A DNA stretch of 64,000 nucleotides from JANOSH01 sp031415695. GTDB lineage: Bacteria > Actinomycetota > Acidimicrobiia > Acidimicrobiales > Ilumatobacteraceae. The translations under genes and the position numbers were made by a program. Position 1 is the stretch's first letter, and each line of letters opens with the position of its first letter. The notes beneath the pieces were generated by a model, which worked only from the letters and a program-made list of their open reading frames with translations, did no database searches and was not told the DNA's origin. The stretch covers positions 1 through 64,000 of the forward strand of contig JANOSH010000066.1 of NCBI GenBank assembly GCA_031415695.1, given 5' to 3'. This document shows, piece by piece, positions 1-7,023 of this stretch.

Positions 1-200
1 AGGCTGCTCCGGTCAAGAAGGCTGCTCCGGTCAAGAAGGCTGCTCCGGTCAAGAAGGCTGCTCCGGTCAAGAAGGCTGCTCCGGTCAAGAAGGCTGCTCC
101 GGTCAAGAAGGCTGCACCCGCTAAGAAAGCCGTGGCAGCGAAGGCTGCTCCGGCTAAGAAGGCTGCTCCGGCGAAAAAGGCTACGGCCAAGAAGAAGTAG
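1..200 (+). CDS. C-terminal tail of a Lys/Ala/Pro-rich basic protein (5' end outside window)
   Basis: Reading from base 3, the sequence encodes repeated AAPVKK/AAPAKK units ending in TAKKK and a TAG stop at 198-200. Such basic, disordered tails follow the DNA-binding domain of actinobacterial HupB/histone-like proteins, and also occur on some ribosomal or RNA-binding proteins and on H1-like proteins. No folded domain lies in the window, so the identity rests only on composition. The tail would bind nucleic acid non-specifically by charge. A strong hairpin terminator follows 20 bases after the stop, so this is the last gene of its transcript. HupB-type is an inference. Confidence 0.75.
   Translation, partial: AAPVKKAAPVKKAAPVKKAAPVKKAAPVKKAAPVKKAAPAKKAVAAKAAPAKKAAPAKKATAKKK
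3..110 (+). repeat. 18-bp tandem repeat, 6 identical copies, coding for AAPVKK
   Basis: The 18-bp unit gctgctccggtcaagaag repeats six times without a single change, then continues in degenerate form to about 170. Perfect identity at synonymous positions points to recent slippage or unequal crossing-over, so copy number probably varies between strains. The array may begin before the window. Confidence 0.95.
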
Positions 201-220
201 CCAATTCGGCGAAGTCGACA

Positions 221-257
221 GGGCGGCGAGCTGCGGCTCGCCGCCCTTCTTCGTTTT
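221..257 (+). terminator. Rho-independent terminator
   Basis: An 11-bp perfect stem (221-231 with 236-246), loop tgcg, is followed by ttcttcgtttt. It ends the basic-tail gene and isolates it from the next gene at 274. Confidence 0.85.
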
Positions 258-273
258 CGGCTAGACGTACAAC

Positions 274-1056
274 ATGGAATCAATTTGTTCAGACCTCGCC
301 AACGAGCACGCAGCTCTCGACGAAATCGTCGAGGCTATTGACGACGAGGCCTGGCAGACGCCAACCCTGTCACCGGGTTGGGCTGTACGCGACCAGATCA
401 GCCATCTGTGGTTTTTCGATGGTTCGGCGGCGTTGGCGGCAACTGACCCCGACGCATTCGCCACGCACAAGGCCACGCTGCTTTCGTCCTCTGGCGAACC
501 CGACACTGTGTTTGGACGAAAGGCCTCGCCGCCCGAACTACTCGAGGCGTGGCGCACTGGTCGTGAGCAACTTGTTGGCGTGCTGCGCGGGCTCGATCCG
601 AAGTCACGCGTTGTCTGGTATGGGCCAACGATGGGGGCAGTCTCCTTTGCGACAGCGCGACTCATGGAGACCTGGGCTCACGGGCAAGACATCGTCGACG
701 CGCTCGGCGCGTATCGTCGACCAACGCGACGACTTCGGCACGTCGCTCACATTGGCGTCACCGCTCGGCCGTTCAGCTACCTGATCAATGCCCGAGCACT
801 ACCCGACCAACAGCCATATGTTGAACTGGAAGCCCCTGACGGCGACACATGGACATGGGGTGACCCATCGTCGAGTGATCAGATTCGAGGCGAGGCGCTC
901 GATTTCTGTCTGTTGGTAACCCAGCGACGTCACATCGACGACGTCACGCTCGACATTCGGGGTGCTGGCGCGGCCGAGTGGATGAGTATCGCTCAAGCGT
1001 TTGCCGGGCCTCCCGGGGGCGGCAGACCATCCTCTACAGGTCGTCGATCCGTTTGA
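274..1056 (+). CDS. TIGR03084-like / mycothiol-dependent maleylpyruvate isomerase superfamily protein
   Basis: This 260-residue protein has the DinB-like helical-bundle pattern of actinobacterial maleylpyruvate isomerase relatives: an N-terminal LSPGWAVRDQISHLWFFD segment (metal-binding His near residue 45) and a second metal site in ETWAHGQDIVDALG near residue 135. TIGR03084 proteins are of this size. The family typically uses mycothiol or binds a metal, but the substrate here is unknown. The ATG at 274 follows a terminator, so the gene has its own promoter. Its last 23 bases overlap the convergent PIG-L gene. The family call is firm and the activity is not. Confidence 0.8.
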   Translation: MESICSDLANEHAALDEIVEAIDDEAWQTPTLSPGWAVRDQISHLWFFDGSAALAATDPDAFATHKATLLSSSGEPDTVFGRKASPPELLEAWRTGREQLVGVLRGLDPKSRVVWYGPTMGAVSFATARLMETWAHGQDIVDALGAYRRPTRRLRHVAHIGVTARPFSYLINARALPDQQPYVELEAPDGDTWTWGDPSSSDQIRGEALDFCLLVTQRRHIDDVTLDIRGAGAAEWMSIAQAFAGPPGGGRPSSTGRRSV

Positions 1057-1798
1057 AAAGCTCGGCTGAAATGCAGCCGACCTGGTTTCCCAACTGGGCG
1101 AGCCTGTCGACTATACGAGCGTTGAACGCGTCCATCTGGCTGCCGTCGATTGCCTTCATTGTCGACTCGAACTGGCTCTCATGAGCGGCAAGAGCAGCAA
1201 GTTTCGTGCCGACGAAGCCATCGACATCTTCAGCGTGGTCCGCCTCGTCGGCTTCCCAGAGCAGCAACGTCTCGGGCCGGTGGTGTTCGAGCTCTTGCTC
1301 AGGATAGAAATGAGGGTCTCGCGCTGCAACTACCGCGTCGCACGTGAGCCAGCCGGCGTGACGATGATCGGGATGTAAGCGGTACCGCTTCCATGGGTCG
1401 TGGCCCAACACCACTGTTGGTCGGAGCTTGCGAATCCAATAGGTCACTTGCCAGCATTGGCGGGGCGAGCTTTCAAGCTCGCCGTCGGGCCAACCGAGGA
1501 AGATGACCTCCCCGGCCGCGCCGAGAGCGGTTGCTGCCGCTCGCTGTTCGTGTTGGCGCTGTACAACGAGGGCGGCGGTGTCGGCCGTGGGATCCCACGT
1601 GCCCTTTGAACCATCAGTAAGCACCAGGTGATGTACGACGCACCCCGCTGCCGCCCACTTTGCCAACGTTGCGCCGCATCCAAACTCGACATCGTCGGGG
1701 TGAGCGCCGATGGCGAGTGCTACCGCTGGTGTACCTCGGTTGAGCGTACAGGTTCCGATCGTGTTGAGTGCTGGTTGGCCGGGTTCGTTGGCAGCCAT
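1034..1798 (-). CDS. PIG-L/LmbE family N-deacetylase
   Basis: The metal-binding signature AHPDD occurs near residues 33-37, followed by VEFGCGATLAKWAAAG and a later HPDHRHAG motif. Both are diagnostic of the zinc-dependent GlcNAc-PI de-N-acetylase family (MshB, BshB, LmbE). These enzymes remove an acetyl group from N-acetylglucosaminyl substrates. The length of 254 residues is normal. The only in-frame start upstream of AHPDD is the ATG at 1798, which gives an unusually long 79-bp overlap with the 3' end of cofC, so the two are co-transcribed and probably translationally coupled. Whether this is MshB of mycothiol synthesis or another deacetylase cannot be decided here. Confidence 0.85.
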   Translation of the reverse strand: MAANEPGQPALNTIGTCTLNRGTPAVALAIGAHPDDVEFGCGATLAKWAAAGCVVHHLVLTDGSKGTWDPTADTAALVVQRQHEQRAAATALGAAGEVIFLGWPDGELESSPRQCWQVTYWIRKLRPTVVLGHDPWKRYRLHPDHRHAGWLTCDAVVAARDPHFYPEQELEHHRPETLLLWEADEADHAEDVDGFVGTKLAALAAHESQFESTMKAIDGSQMDAFNARIVDRLAQLGNQVGCISAELFKRIDDL

Positions 1799-2367
1799 GG
1801 AAAGAGCTCCTCGATAGCAGGGTGAATGAGATCGTCGGGACGGTCGATATCCCAGCCGAGTTCGACGTGGGGGAGCGTCACGACGCCGAGCCCGAGGCGG
1901 TTTGCTTCGGCTTGGTGCTTGCGAAACGATGCTCGGCCGTAGGAGAACCTGAATCCGCAGGCCGTCGGAACGACACAGACGTTGGTTCCGTCGCCGTGCC
2001 GATCAGGCACCAGGGTCACGGCATGGGGCAGTTCGCAGAGCTCCGTGAATCCGGTCGCCAACGGCAAGTCGCTGTGGGCGACGAGAACGCGTCCGTATCC
2101 CAAAGTGGCCAATGCAGCCGTTGCGCTCAACACGGCGCCATTGAGGCCGGTTTCAGGGCGCCACAACACGTCGACGCCAAGACCGCGAGCCCAGGTCGCG
2201 ACGTCGGCGTCGTCGCACACAACAAAGGTTGGGAGGTCGCTTGAACAAACGACCAGGCTCGCCATTTCACGAGCGAGGCGTTGACGTTGCGTAGGTGTCA
2301 AGACGTCGCTCAATCGGCGCTTAGCTCGTCGGAAGTCCTTCACGGGGACGAGAACAGCAGCTCGCAC
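1720..2367 (-). CDS. cofC: 2-phospho-L-lactate (phosphoenolpyruvate) guanylyltransferase, F420 biosynthesis
   Basis: The protein starts AAVLVPVKDFRRAKRRLSDV and contains VLVAHSDLPLA, VPDRHGDGTNV and LGWDIDRPDDL, the conserved pattern of CofC/FbiD. This enzyme activates 2-phospholactate or phosphoenolpyruvate with GTP in the first committed step of coenzyme F420 synthesis. A longer frame opens at ATG 2439, but that would overlap the divergent gene at 2432. The GTG at 2367 places the start just before the first beta-strand, gives 215 residues (usual family size) and leaves a 64-bp divergent promoter region, so I prefer it. An LLM-class F420 enzyme at 39.5-40.4 kb fits the cofactor being made. 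Confidence 0.9.
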   Translation of the reverse strand: MRAAVLVPVKDFRRAKRRLSDVLTPTQRQRLAREMASLVVCSSDLPTFVVCDDADVATWARGLGVDVLWRPETGLNGAVLSATAALATLGYGRVLVAHSDLPLATGFTELCELPHAVTLVPDRHGDGTNVCVVPTACGFRFSYGRASFRKHQAEANRLGLGVVTLPHVELGWDIDRPDDLIHPAIEELFPWLPTNPANQHSTRSEPVRSTEVHQR

Positions 2368-2431
2368 TAGCGGAGTCTGACACGTAGCCTGGCGGGATGC
2401 CGAGGTTGACGTCGTTGAGTCTTTCTGAACT

Positions 2432-3595
2432 ATGCCCATGATCGTGGTGGGTACGCGCGGCGCGGGTCGCTTGGCACAGGTGTCGAAGTGGGGCGCAGTG
2501 CAACTTGCCGATGGAACACCATCGCTCGATTGGTGGGTCGCAGCCGAAGATCGATGGCACGACCCATCTCTTGAACCAACAGTTCGCCAGATTCGGCCGT
2601 CTGGCCTGCCAATGGTCGAAACGCTGGTTCGAGTGCCGGGTGGCGATGTTGCGCATCGGGTCTATGCGGTTGCCGACGGTGGTGGGCTTGTTGTCATCGA
2701 GATCGAGAACCGTTCGCCCCGATCGTTGGCGGTGGCCGTCAGCCGACGTGACGTACTCACGAGCCGTCCTCCTGCCGCGGTGCCGATTCAGGGCATTGAA
2801 CTGCCGTCCGAGTCGATCGTGCTGCCTATTGCCCATGGAACCAGTATCCGGCTCGGGCTTGGCTTGGGCCGAGGAACCTTGCCGCCCGTTCCATCATGGG
2901 ATGCGGTTCAGAGTGGATGGCTGGCGCAACTCGATCGGTGTCCGCGTCTCGATGTGCCGAGCAGCACCGTGCTCGACGAGATTCGCGAGCTGCGCAGCCT
3001 GCTTTTGATGGATGAAGGTGTCGATGCCGACTCCGCAGTCGATGTTTGCCTCATGGCCGGCGAACTCGTCCGGCTTGGTGAGCGTGCAGAGCCCTGGGTA
3101 GACCAAGTGAGCGAGGCGGCAATTCACGTGGCCAAAGCCAGCCGTCGGCGCTCGGCCACAGTCGATGAGCACGCCGCGTTGGGGCGCGCCGCAGAGGTGC
3201 TACGGGCTGCCGGACAACCAACCGGTGCCGACGATATCGACGAGATGCGCCGTCGCATGATCGGGTTAACTACCGGCGCGTCATCGGGCGTTCGTCGGTT
3301 GGCGCAACTCGTCGATGGGCAGGTTCATGTCGACGCCACGGGCACTGTTGTGCTGTGGTCAAGCGGTGTGCCTACTGACTGGTTCGGCCAATCGTTCGGT
3401 GTTGTCGATGTGCCAGTGCCGGGCGGTGAGTTCGGCGTCGCTGTGCGTTGGCACGGCGAGCGGCCAGCGCTCATCTGGGAGGGCCCGCCAGGTATCGCAG
3501 TACGTTGCCCCGGCCTCGACCCGTCGTGGTCATCGTCGCTTCCTCGAGGCGAAGCGCTTCTGGGCACACCGGTAGCGATACCGTTGCGAATGTGA
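2432..3595 (+). CDS. Hypothetical protein coupled to rnhB
   Basis: I do not recognise this 387-residue protein. The first 180 residues are rich in beta-strand patterns (VETLVRVPGGDVAHRVYAV, LVVIEIENRSPRSLAVAV). The middle, about 185-290, looks helical and acidic, and the C-terminus returns to Gly/Trp-rich strands. There is no signal peptide and no membrane segment. ATG codons at 2432 and 2438 are both possible. The stop overlaps the GTG start of rnhB as GTGA, so expression is linked to RNase HII. The early region resembles glycogen-debranching or trehalase-like N-terminal beta domains only in a general way, and I assign no function. Confidence 0.7.
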   Translation: MPMIVVGTRGAGRLAQVSKWGAVQLADGTPSLDWWVAAEDRWHDPSLEPTVRQIRPSGLPMVETLVRVPGGDVAHRVYAVADGGGLVVIEIENRSPRSLAVAVSRRDVLTSRPPAAVPIQGIELPSESIVLPIAHGTSIRLGLGLGRGTLPPVPSWDAVQSGWLAQLDRCPRLDVPSSTVLDEIRELRSLLLMDEGVDADSAVDVCLMAGELVRLGERAEPWVDQVSEAAIHVAKASRRRSATVDEHAALGRAAEVLRAAGQPTGADDIDEMRRRMIGLTTGASSGVRRLAQLVDGQVHVDATGTVVLWSSGVPTDWFGQSFGVVDVPVPGGEFGVAVRWHGERPALIWEGPPGIAVRCPGLDPSWSSSLPRGEALLGTPVAIPLRM

Positions 3596-4272
3596 CGCGC
3601 CGGGTCTCAAAAAAGGTACCTCCGAATCGCCGTACCGAGCAGTTGTTGTGGGATGCCGGTCACGACGTAGTCGTTGGTATCGACGAGGTTGGCCGTGGCT
3701 CATGGGCCGGCCCGCTGATGGTTGGCGCCGCGGTCCTTCCCCGAGACAAGCGGGTGAACGGTGTGCGGGATTCGAAGATGCTGTCCGAACGACAACGTGA
3801 GCACCTCTTTGATCGAGTGGCCGACTGGTGCGAGACCTGGAGCATCGGTGCCGCAACTCACGAGGAGTGCGACGAACTCGGCATGGCCGACGCTCAGCGA
3901 TTGGCGGCACGACGCGCCCTCGATGGTCTCGCGGTCGTGCCCGACGCCGCGGTCATCGATGGCTCATGGAATTTCGTCAAAGGCATGGTGGCCCACACGG
4001 AAATGATGGTGAAGGCCGATGCGTTCTGCCTACCCGTCTCGGCCGCAAGTGTGCTCGCCAAAGTTACGCGTGACCGTCTGATGCGCATAGCAGCCGATAC
4101 TCATACCGGCTGGTCCTTCGACACCAACAAGGGCTACCCGTGCCCTGTACACAAAGCCGCGTTGCGAGCTATTGGTCCGAGCGACATTCATCGTCGAAGC
4201 TGGGTCTTTATGGACAACCTTGGGTGGCCACACCTGCGGTATCACCGGCCTGAGCAACCGACGTTGTTCTGA
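3592..4272 (+). CDS. rnhB: Ribonuclease HII
   Basis: GIDEVGRGSWAGP carries the first two catalytic acids (D31, E32). It is followed by DSKMLS, AVIDGSWN and SAASVLAKVTRD with later acidic ligands, and by GYPCPVHKAAL, the family's KGY-like substrate motif. The enzyme cleaves RNA-DNA junctions, removing misincorporated ribonucleotides and primers in the cytoplasm. A longer frame begins at 3448 inside the upstream gene, but GTG 3592 overlaps that gene's stop (GTGA) and gives 226 residues, the expected size. A convergent FAS1 gene follows after a shared hairpin. Confidence 0.93.
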   Translation: MTRRVSKKVPPNRRTEQLLWDAGHDVVVGIDEVGRGSWAGPLMVGAAVLPRDKRVNGVRDSKMLSERQREHLFDRVADWCETWSIGAATHEECDELGMADAQRLAARRALDGLAVVPDAAVIDGSWNFVKGMVAHTEMMVKADAFCLPVSAASVLAKVTRDRLMRIAADTHTGWSFDTNKGYPCPVHKAALRAIGPSDIHRRSWVFMDNLGWPHLRYHRPEQPTLF

Positions 4273-4283
4273 AATGACAAAAT

Positions 4284-4309
4284 GGGGCCAGTCCCGAAGG
4301 ACTGACCCC
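4284..4309. terminator. Hairpin between convergent genes (possible bidirectional terminator)
   Basis: The inverted repeat ggggccagtcc / ggactgacccc, with one mismatch and a short loop, sits between the rnhB stop (4272) and the end of the leftward FAS1 gene (4325). The flanking runs are only weakly T-rich, so efficiency is uncertain. Confidence 0.6.
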
Positions 4310-4324
4310 GTTCGTTACGCGTGG

Positions 4325-5659
4325 TTAGAGAACCGAAGCCAGCGTGGTGGCAGTAGGTGCGGCCGGAGCCGGGATGAGACCCGCTGGAATGAGGACCGTG
4401 TCGATGACGTGAATGACGCCATTCTTCGCGGCGATGTCGGCGGTGGTAACGCCGCTTACTCCGTTGATGGTGACCTTGCCACCTGCGATAGCGATGGTGA
4501 TATCGGCACCGTTCGAAGTCTTGAGCGCACCGGCCTTGAGGTTGGCTGCTGTGAGCGTTCCCGGAGCGACATGGTACGTGAGAGCCTTGCGAAGCAGTGC
4601 AGGATCCTTGGCAAGCGCGGCAAGTACATCAGGCGACAGCTTCTTGAACGCGTCGTCGGTAGGGGCGAAAACCGTGAACGGTCCGGGACCCTTGAGCGTG
4701 TCGGCCAATCCAGCATCGCCTAGGAGCTTGGCCAGCGTGGTGAAGCTTCCGGCCTTGCTGGCTACTTCGATGATGTCACCAGGTGCTGGGGCGACCGCTT
4801 TGGTTGTGGTTGTGGCGGCCACGGTGGTGGTCGGCGCAGCCGTGGTTGTGGCGGCCGCTTTGGTTGTGGTTGTGGCGGCCACGGTGGTGGTCGGTGCACC
4901 AGTTGTTGCCGCAACGGTGGTCGGCGCTGCAGTCGTTGACGCAACGGTCGCGGCGGTAGTGACGGCGGCCACGGTGTCGTCGTCGTCGCCGCAACGGCTG
5001 AGCAACAGTGCCAGAAGCCCAACAAGGATGAGCCCGATGAGCCACTTCAGCCAACCAAGGCCACCCTTCTTCGCCCCGGTGTTGGTAACAGCCGTTTTGG
5101 TGGCGGCTGACGTAGCAACCTTGGCCGCACCCACCGCAGCAGCGGCGGCACCGAGCTTGCCAAAGCCAGGAATATCGAGGCGACCGAAGAGGCCGCGGAA
5201 CCAGCCCTCGTCTTTGGCTGCTATGCGCTTGGGGAACTCGTTCCACTCGTCGGCCTTCACATGGCCCTTCAGTGCGTCGAGGTCTCCGCTGGCGTGATTC
5301 TTGCCTAGCCAATCCCAATCGAACGTTCCGCCCAGCATCTCGCGGATCTTGCTGACGATGGCTGCGAGGCCAAGGCCGCCACCAACCACTGCTGCTGCAC
5401 CAGCAGCTATGCCTGCGGCGCTGGAGCCACCGAAGAGGCGGCCGAAACCGGGAACGTCGAGTTCGCCCACGTTCGTGCGCAGCCAGTTGATGTCCTTGGC
5501 GATGATGCGTTTTGGCAGTTCAATCCAGTTGCCTGGGGTAAGTAGGCCCTTGAGCCAATCGAGCTTGCCGCTCTTGTAGCTGGCCTCGATCCAACCAACG
5601 TCGCCGTCGGTGAGTTTCGATGAAAGCTGCTGAGCGATTTCTGCGGGGATGTTAGACAT
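4325..5659 (-). CDS. Membrane-anchored fasciclin (FAS1) domain protein with duplicated N-terminal module
   Basis: From ATG 5659 the 444-residue protein has: (i) two related modules of about 50 residues, near 25-75 and 105-160, sharing W/D-LKG...W-E-PKRI-AKD--W-R---G-LD-PGFG; (ii) a Gly/Ala-rich stretch between them; (iii) one membrane helix near 210-230 (WLKWLIGLILVGLLALLLSR) followed by CGDDDD; (iv) a Thr/Ala/Pro linker; (v) a C-terminal FAS1 domain (FTVFAPTDDAFKKL, YHVAPGTL, NGVIHVIDTVLIP). Topology is probably cytoplasmic N-terminus and extracellular adhesive FAS1 domain. A frame extending to 6010 lacks coding character and crosses the promoter region, so 5659 is preferred. The two N-terminal modules are unfamiliar to me. 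Confidence 0.85.
   Translation of the reverse strand: MSNIPAEIAQQLSSKLTDGDVGWIEASYKSGKLDWLKGLLTPGNWIELPKRIIAKDINWLRTNVGELDVPGFGRLFGGSSAAGIAAGAAAVVGGGLGLAAIVSKIREMLGGTFDWDWLGKNHASGDLDALKGHVKADEWNEFPKRIAAKDEGWFRGLFGRLDIPGFGKLGAAAAAVGAAKVATSAATKTAVTNTGAKKGGLGWLKWLIGLILVGLLALLLSRCGDDDDTVAAVTTAATVASTTAAPTTVAATTGAPTTTVAATTTTKAAATTTAAPTTTVAATTTTKAVAPAPGDIIEVASKAGSFTTLAKLLGDAGLADTLKGPGPFTVFAPTDDAFKKLSPDVLAALAKDPALLRKALTYHVAPGTLTAANLKAGALKTSNGADITIAIAGGKVTINGVSGVTTADIAAKNGVIHVIDTVLIPAGLIPAPAAPTATTLASVL
4795..4894 (-). repeat. Direct repeat in the Thr/Ala linker of the FAS1 protein
   Basis: Forty bases at 4795-4834 recur exactly at 4855-4894, a 60-bp period, with related sequence between them. They encode the TTTVAATTTTKA-type spacer. 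The length of the extracellular stalk may therefore vary between strains. Confidence 0.9.
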
Positions 5660-5821
5660 GGTTCTCCAGTGTAGTTCTGTTGACCTATTGAACCGACCAC
5701 AGGTTTTAAAGTCGCGGCTTCTTGACGTTTCGTTGAGGAACCGGTGACGTCGGTCACCGGTGGTCGAGAAACCGCTGGATGGCGTGTGCCAACCAGGAGT
5801 CCGGGAAGCTAGGATCGTGAG

Positions 5822-6283
5822 ATGGGTCAGCCTGTTTCGGTTGTAGAGAAGCCAAGTTCCACTCCTGGCATTTTGCGGTTCGAGGCGAATCGCAATCTCA
5901 CCGGTATGGGCCATCAGCGCTACGGCAGTTACGACGATGTCATGGGCACAACGCCGGGTGCAGTATTGGCCCGTCGGTTGTTCGACACAGGTAAAGCCAA
6001 CACCGTCCACATCTTCGGAAACATGATCACGGTTGGCATTGCCGACGGTCAGAACTCCGACGGTCTGCGATCAGTTGTCGAAGAGCTGTACACGTTCTAC
6101 GTTCCGGGCTACGTGCCCCCGCCGTTGGTCATGCCTGATGCGCCGGCCGCTACGTCGGATGGTGCCGAGGTCGGTGCGTCGGGTGCAGGCACCGTCGACA
6201 GTCGCGTCCCAGCCGATCTGCTCGCAAAGTCACAGGTGGCCAAGACGAAGTGGTTCGCAGCTAAAGCCGCTGCCGAGGGCTAA
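5822..6283 (+). CDS. NifU/Nfu N-terminal-domain-only protein
   Basis: Residues about 13-75 (TPGILRFEANRNLTG ... ARRLFDTGKANTVHIFGNMITV) match the Nfu N-terminal domain, which pairs a TPN-x-x-x-x-KF start with PLA-x-x-LF and V-x-x-V-x-x-G-x-x-x-x-V. The C-terminal NifU Fe-S scaffold domain with CxxC is absent. Instead there is a low-complexity tail rich in Ala, Val and Pro, then a helical end. Total 153 residues. The domain alone cannot hold a cluster, so a partner-binding role is inferred. The gene is divergent from the FAS1 gene and followed by the SOS operon. Confidence 0.75.
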   Translation: MGQPVSVVEKPSSTPGILRFEANRNLTGMGHQRYGSYDDVMGTTPGAVLARRLFDTGKANTVHIFGNMITVGIADGQNSDGLRSVVEELYTFYVPGYVPPPLVMPDAPAATSDGAEVGASGAGTVDSRVPADLLAKSQVAKTKWFAAKAAAEG

Positions 6284-6307
6284 CGTCGACGTATGACCCA
6301 TTGCTAA

Positions 6308-6321
6308 CGAACAGGTGTTCG
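6308..6321. promoter_or_regulatory. LexA (SOS) box upstream of imuA'-imuB
   Basis: CGAACAGGTGTTCG fits the actinobacterial LexA consensus CGAAC-N4-GTTCG exactly, and the palindrome extends to ACGAACA-GG-TGTTCGT (6307-6322). It lies between a possible -35 (TTGCTA, 6301-6306) and -10 (TATGGT, 6323-6328), so bound LexA would occlude RNA polymerase. Induction of the downstream mutasome genes by DNA damage is the expected result. Confidence 0.9.
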
Positions 6322-6324
6322 TTT

Positions 6325-7023
6325 ATGGTGGGGGTGGTGGCTACCCTTTCAAACTTGCGTAAGGGCGATCCTGTGGCCTTGGAGAAGGCGCTAAGGCTGG
6401 CGCGTCCGGTCAGTATGTCGGGTGAACATCGTCTTGAAGTTCTTCCAGCACTTGGACCGTTATTTCCTGGCCATGCCTTGGCTCGAGGAGGCGTGGTGTC
6501 AATCAGCGGTCAAGCAGCCCGATCCCTCGGGTTTGCTGTCGCCGCTGGCCCGTCGGCGGCAGGGTCGTGGGTGGCAGTACTTGGTGTGCCCGGTCTTGGG
6601 GTTGCCGCCGCAGCGGAAACTGGCGTGGAACTGTCGCGGGTTGTTGTTGTTCCTCATCCAACGGTCGAGGCAGTTGCAGCCGCGTTCGACGCGTTCGACG
6701 TGGTAATAGTGGGCAGCGATGTGCTGACTCGACGCGACTGCACACGCTTACAAGCCCGTGCTCGCGACCGCGGCACGGTAGTGCTCGTCCTTGGGTCGTC
6801 AGCCATAGAGCCCGACGTATCGCTACATGTCACCAGAGTTTCCTGGCAGGGCTTACGCAACGGCACCGGGCTCTTGACGGCTCGGCGAGTGACAGTGGAA
6901 GGCGGCGGGCGACGCGCTGCCAACCGGTCGCGGCACCTCGATCTGTGGCTCCCCGATGCCCAAGGACAGGTGCGTAGTGTCGACGCCGAGGTTCGAGAGC
7001 TGAGCCATGTCCGCGCCGGTTGA
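6325..7023 (+). CDS. imuA': ImuA'-type mutasome accessory protein
   Basis: This Ala/Val-rich protein of about 230 residues has a RecA-like fold pattern (GGVVSISGQAARSLGFAVAAG in place of a Walker A, then WVAVLGVPGLGVAAAAETGV) and directly precedes imuB. That is the actinobacterial ImuA'/RecA-homologue arrangement. The protein bridges ImuB and DnaE2 during mutagenic translesion synthesis. The exact start is uncertain: ATG 6325 overlaps the predicted promoter, and GTG 6337 is an alternative. The gene overlaps imuB by 17 bases. No intact Walker A lysine is visible, as expected for this family. The call rests on context as much as on sequence. Confidence 0.8.
   Translation: MVGVVATLSNLRKGDPVALEKALRLARPVSMSGEHRLEVLPALGPLFPGHALARGGVVSISGQAARSLGFAVAAGPSAAGSWVAVLGVPGLGVAAAAETGVELSRVVVVPHPTVEAVAAAFDAFDVVIVGSDVLTRRDCTRLQARARDRGTVVLVLGSSAIEPDVSLHVTRVSWQGLRNGTGLLTARRVTVEGGGRRAANRSRHLDLWLPDAQGQVRSVDAEVRELSHVRAG

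Noticed and set aside
3448..3591. Longer RNase HII start inside the upstream gene
   Set aside because: GTG 3592 overlaps the upstream stop as GTGA and gives the normal family length.
5660..6010. Longer FAS1 start at 6010
   Set aside because: The added 117 residues are Arg/Thr/His-rich without domain character, cross the divergent promoter and overlap the NifU-N gene.
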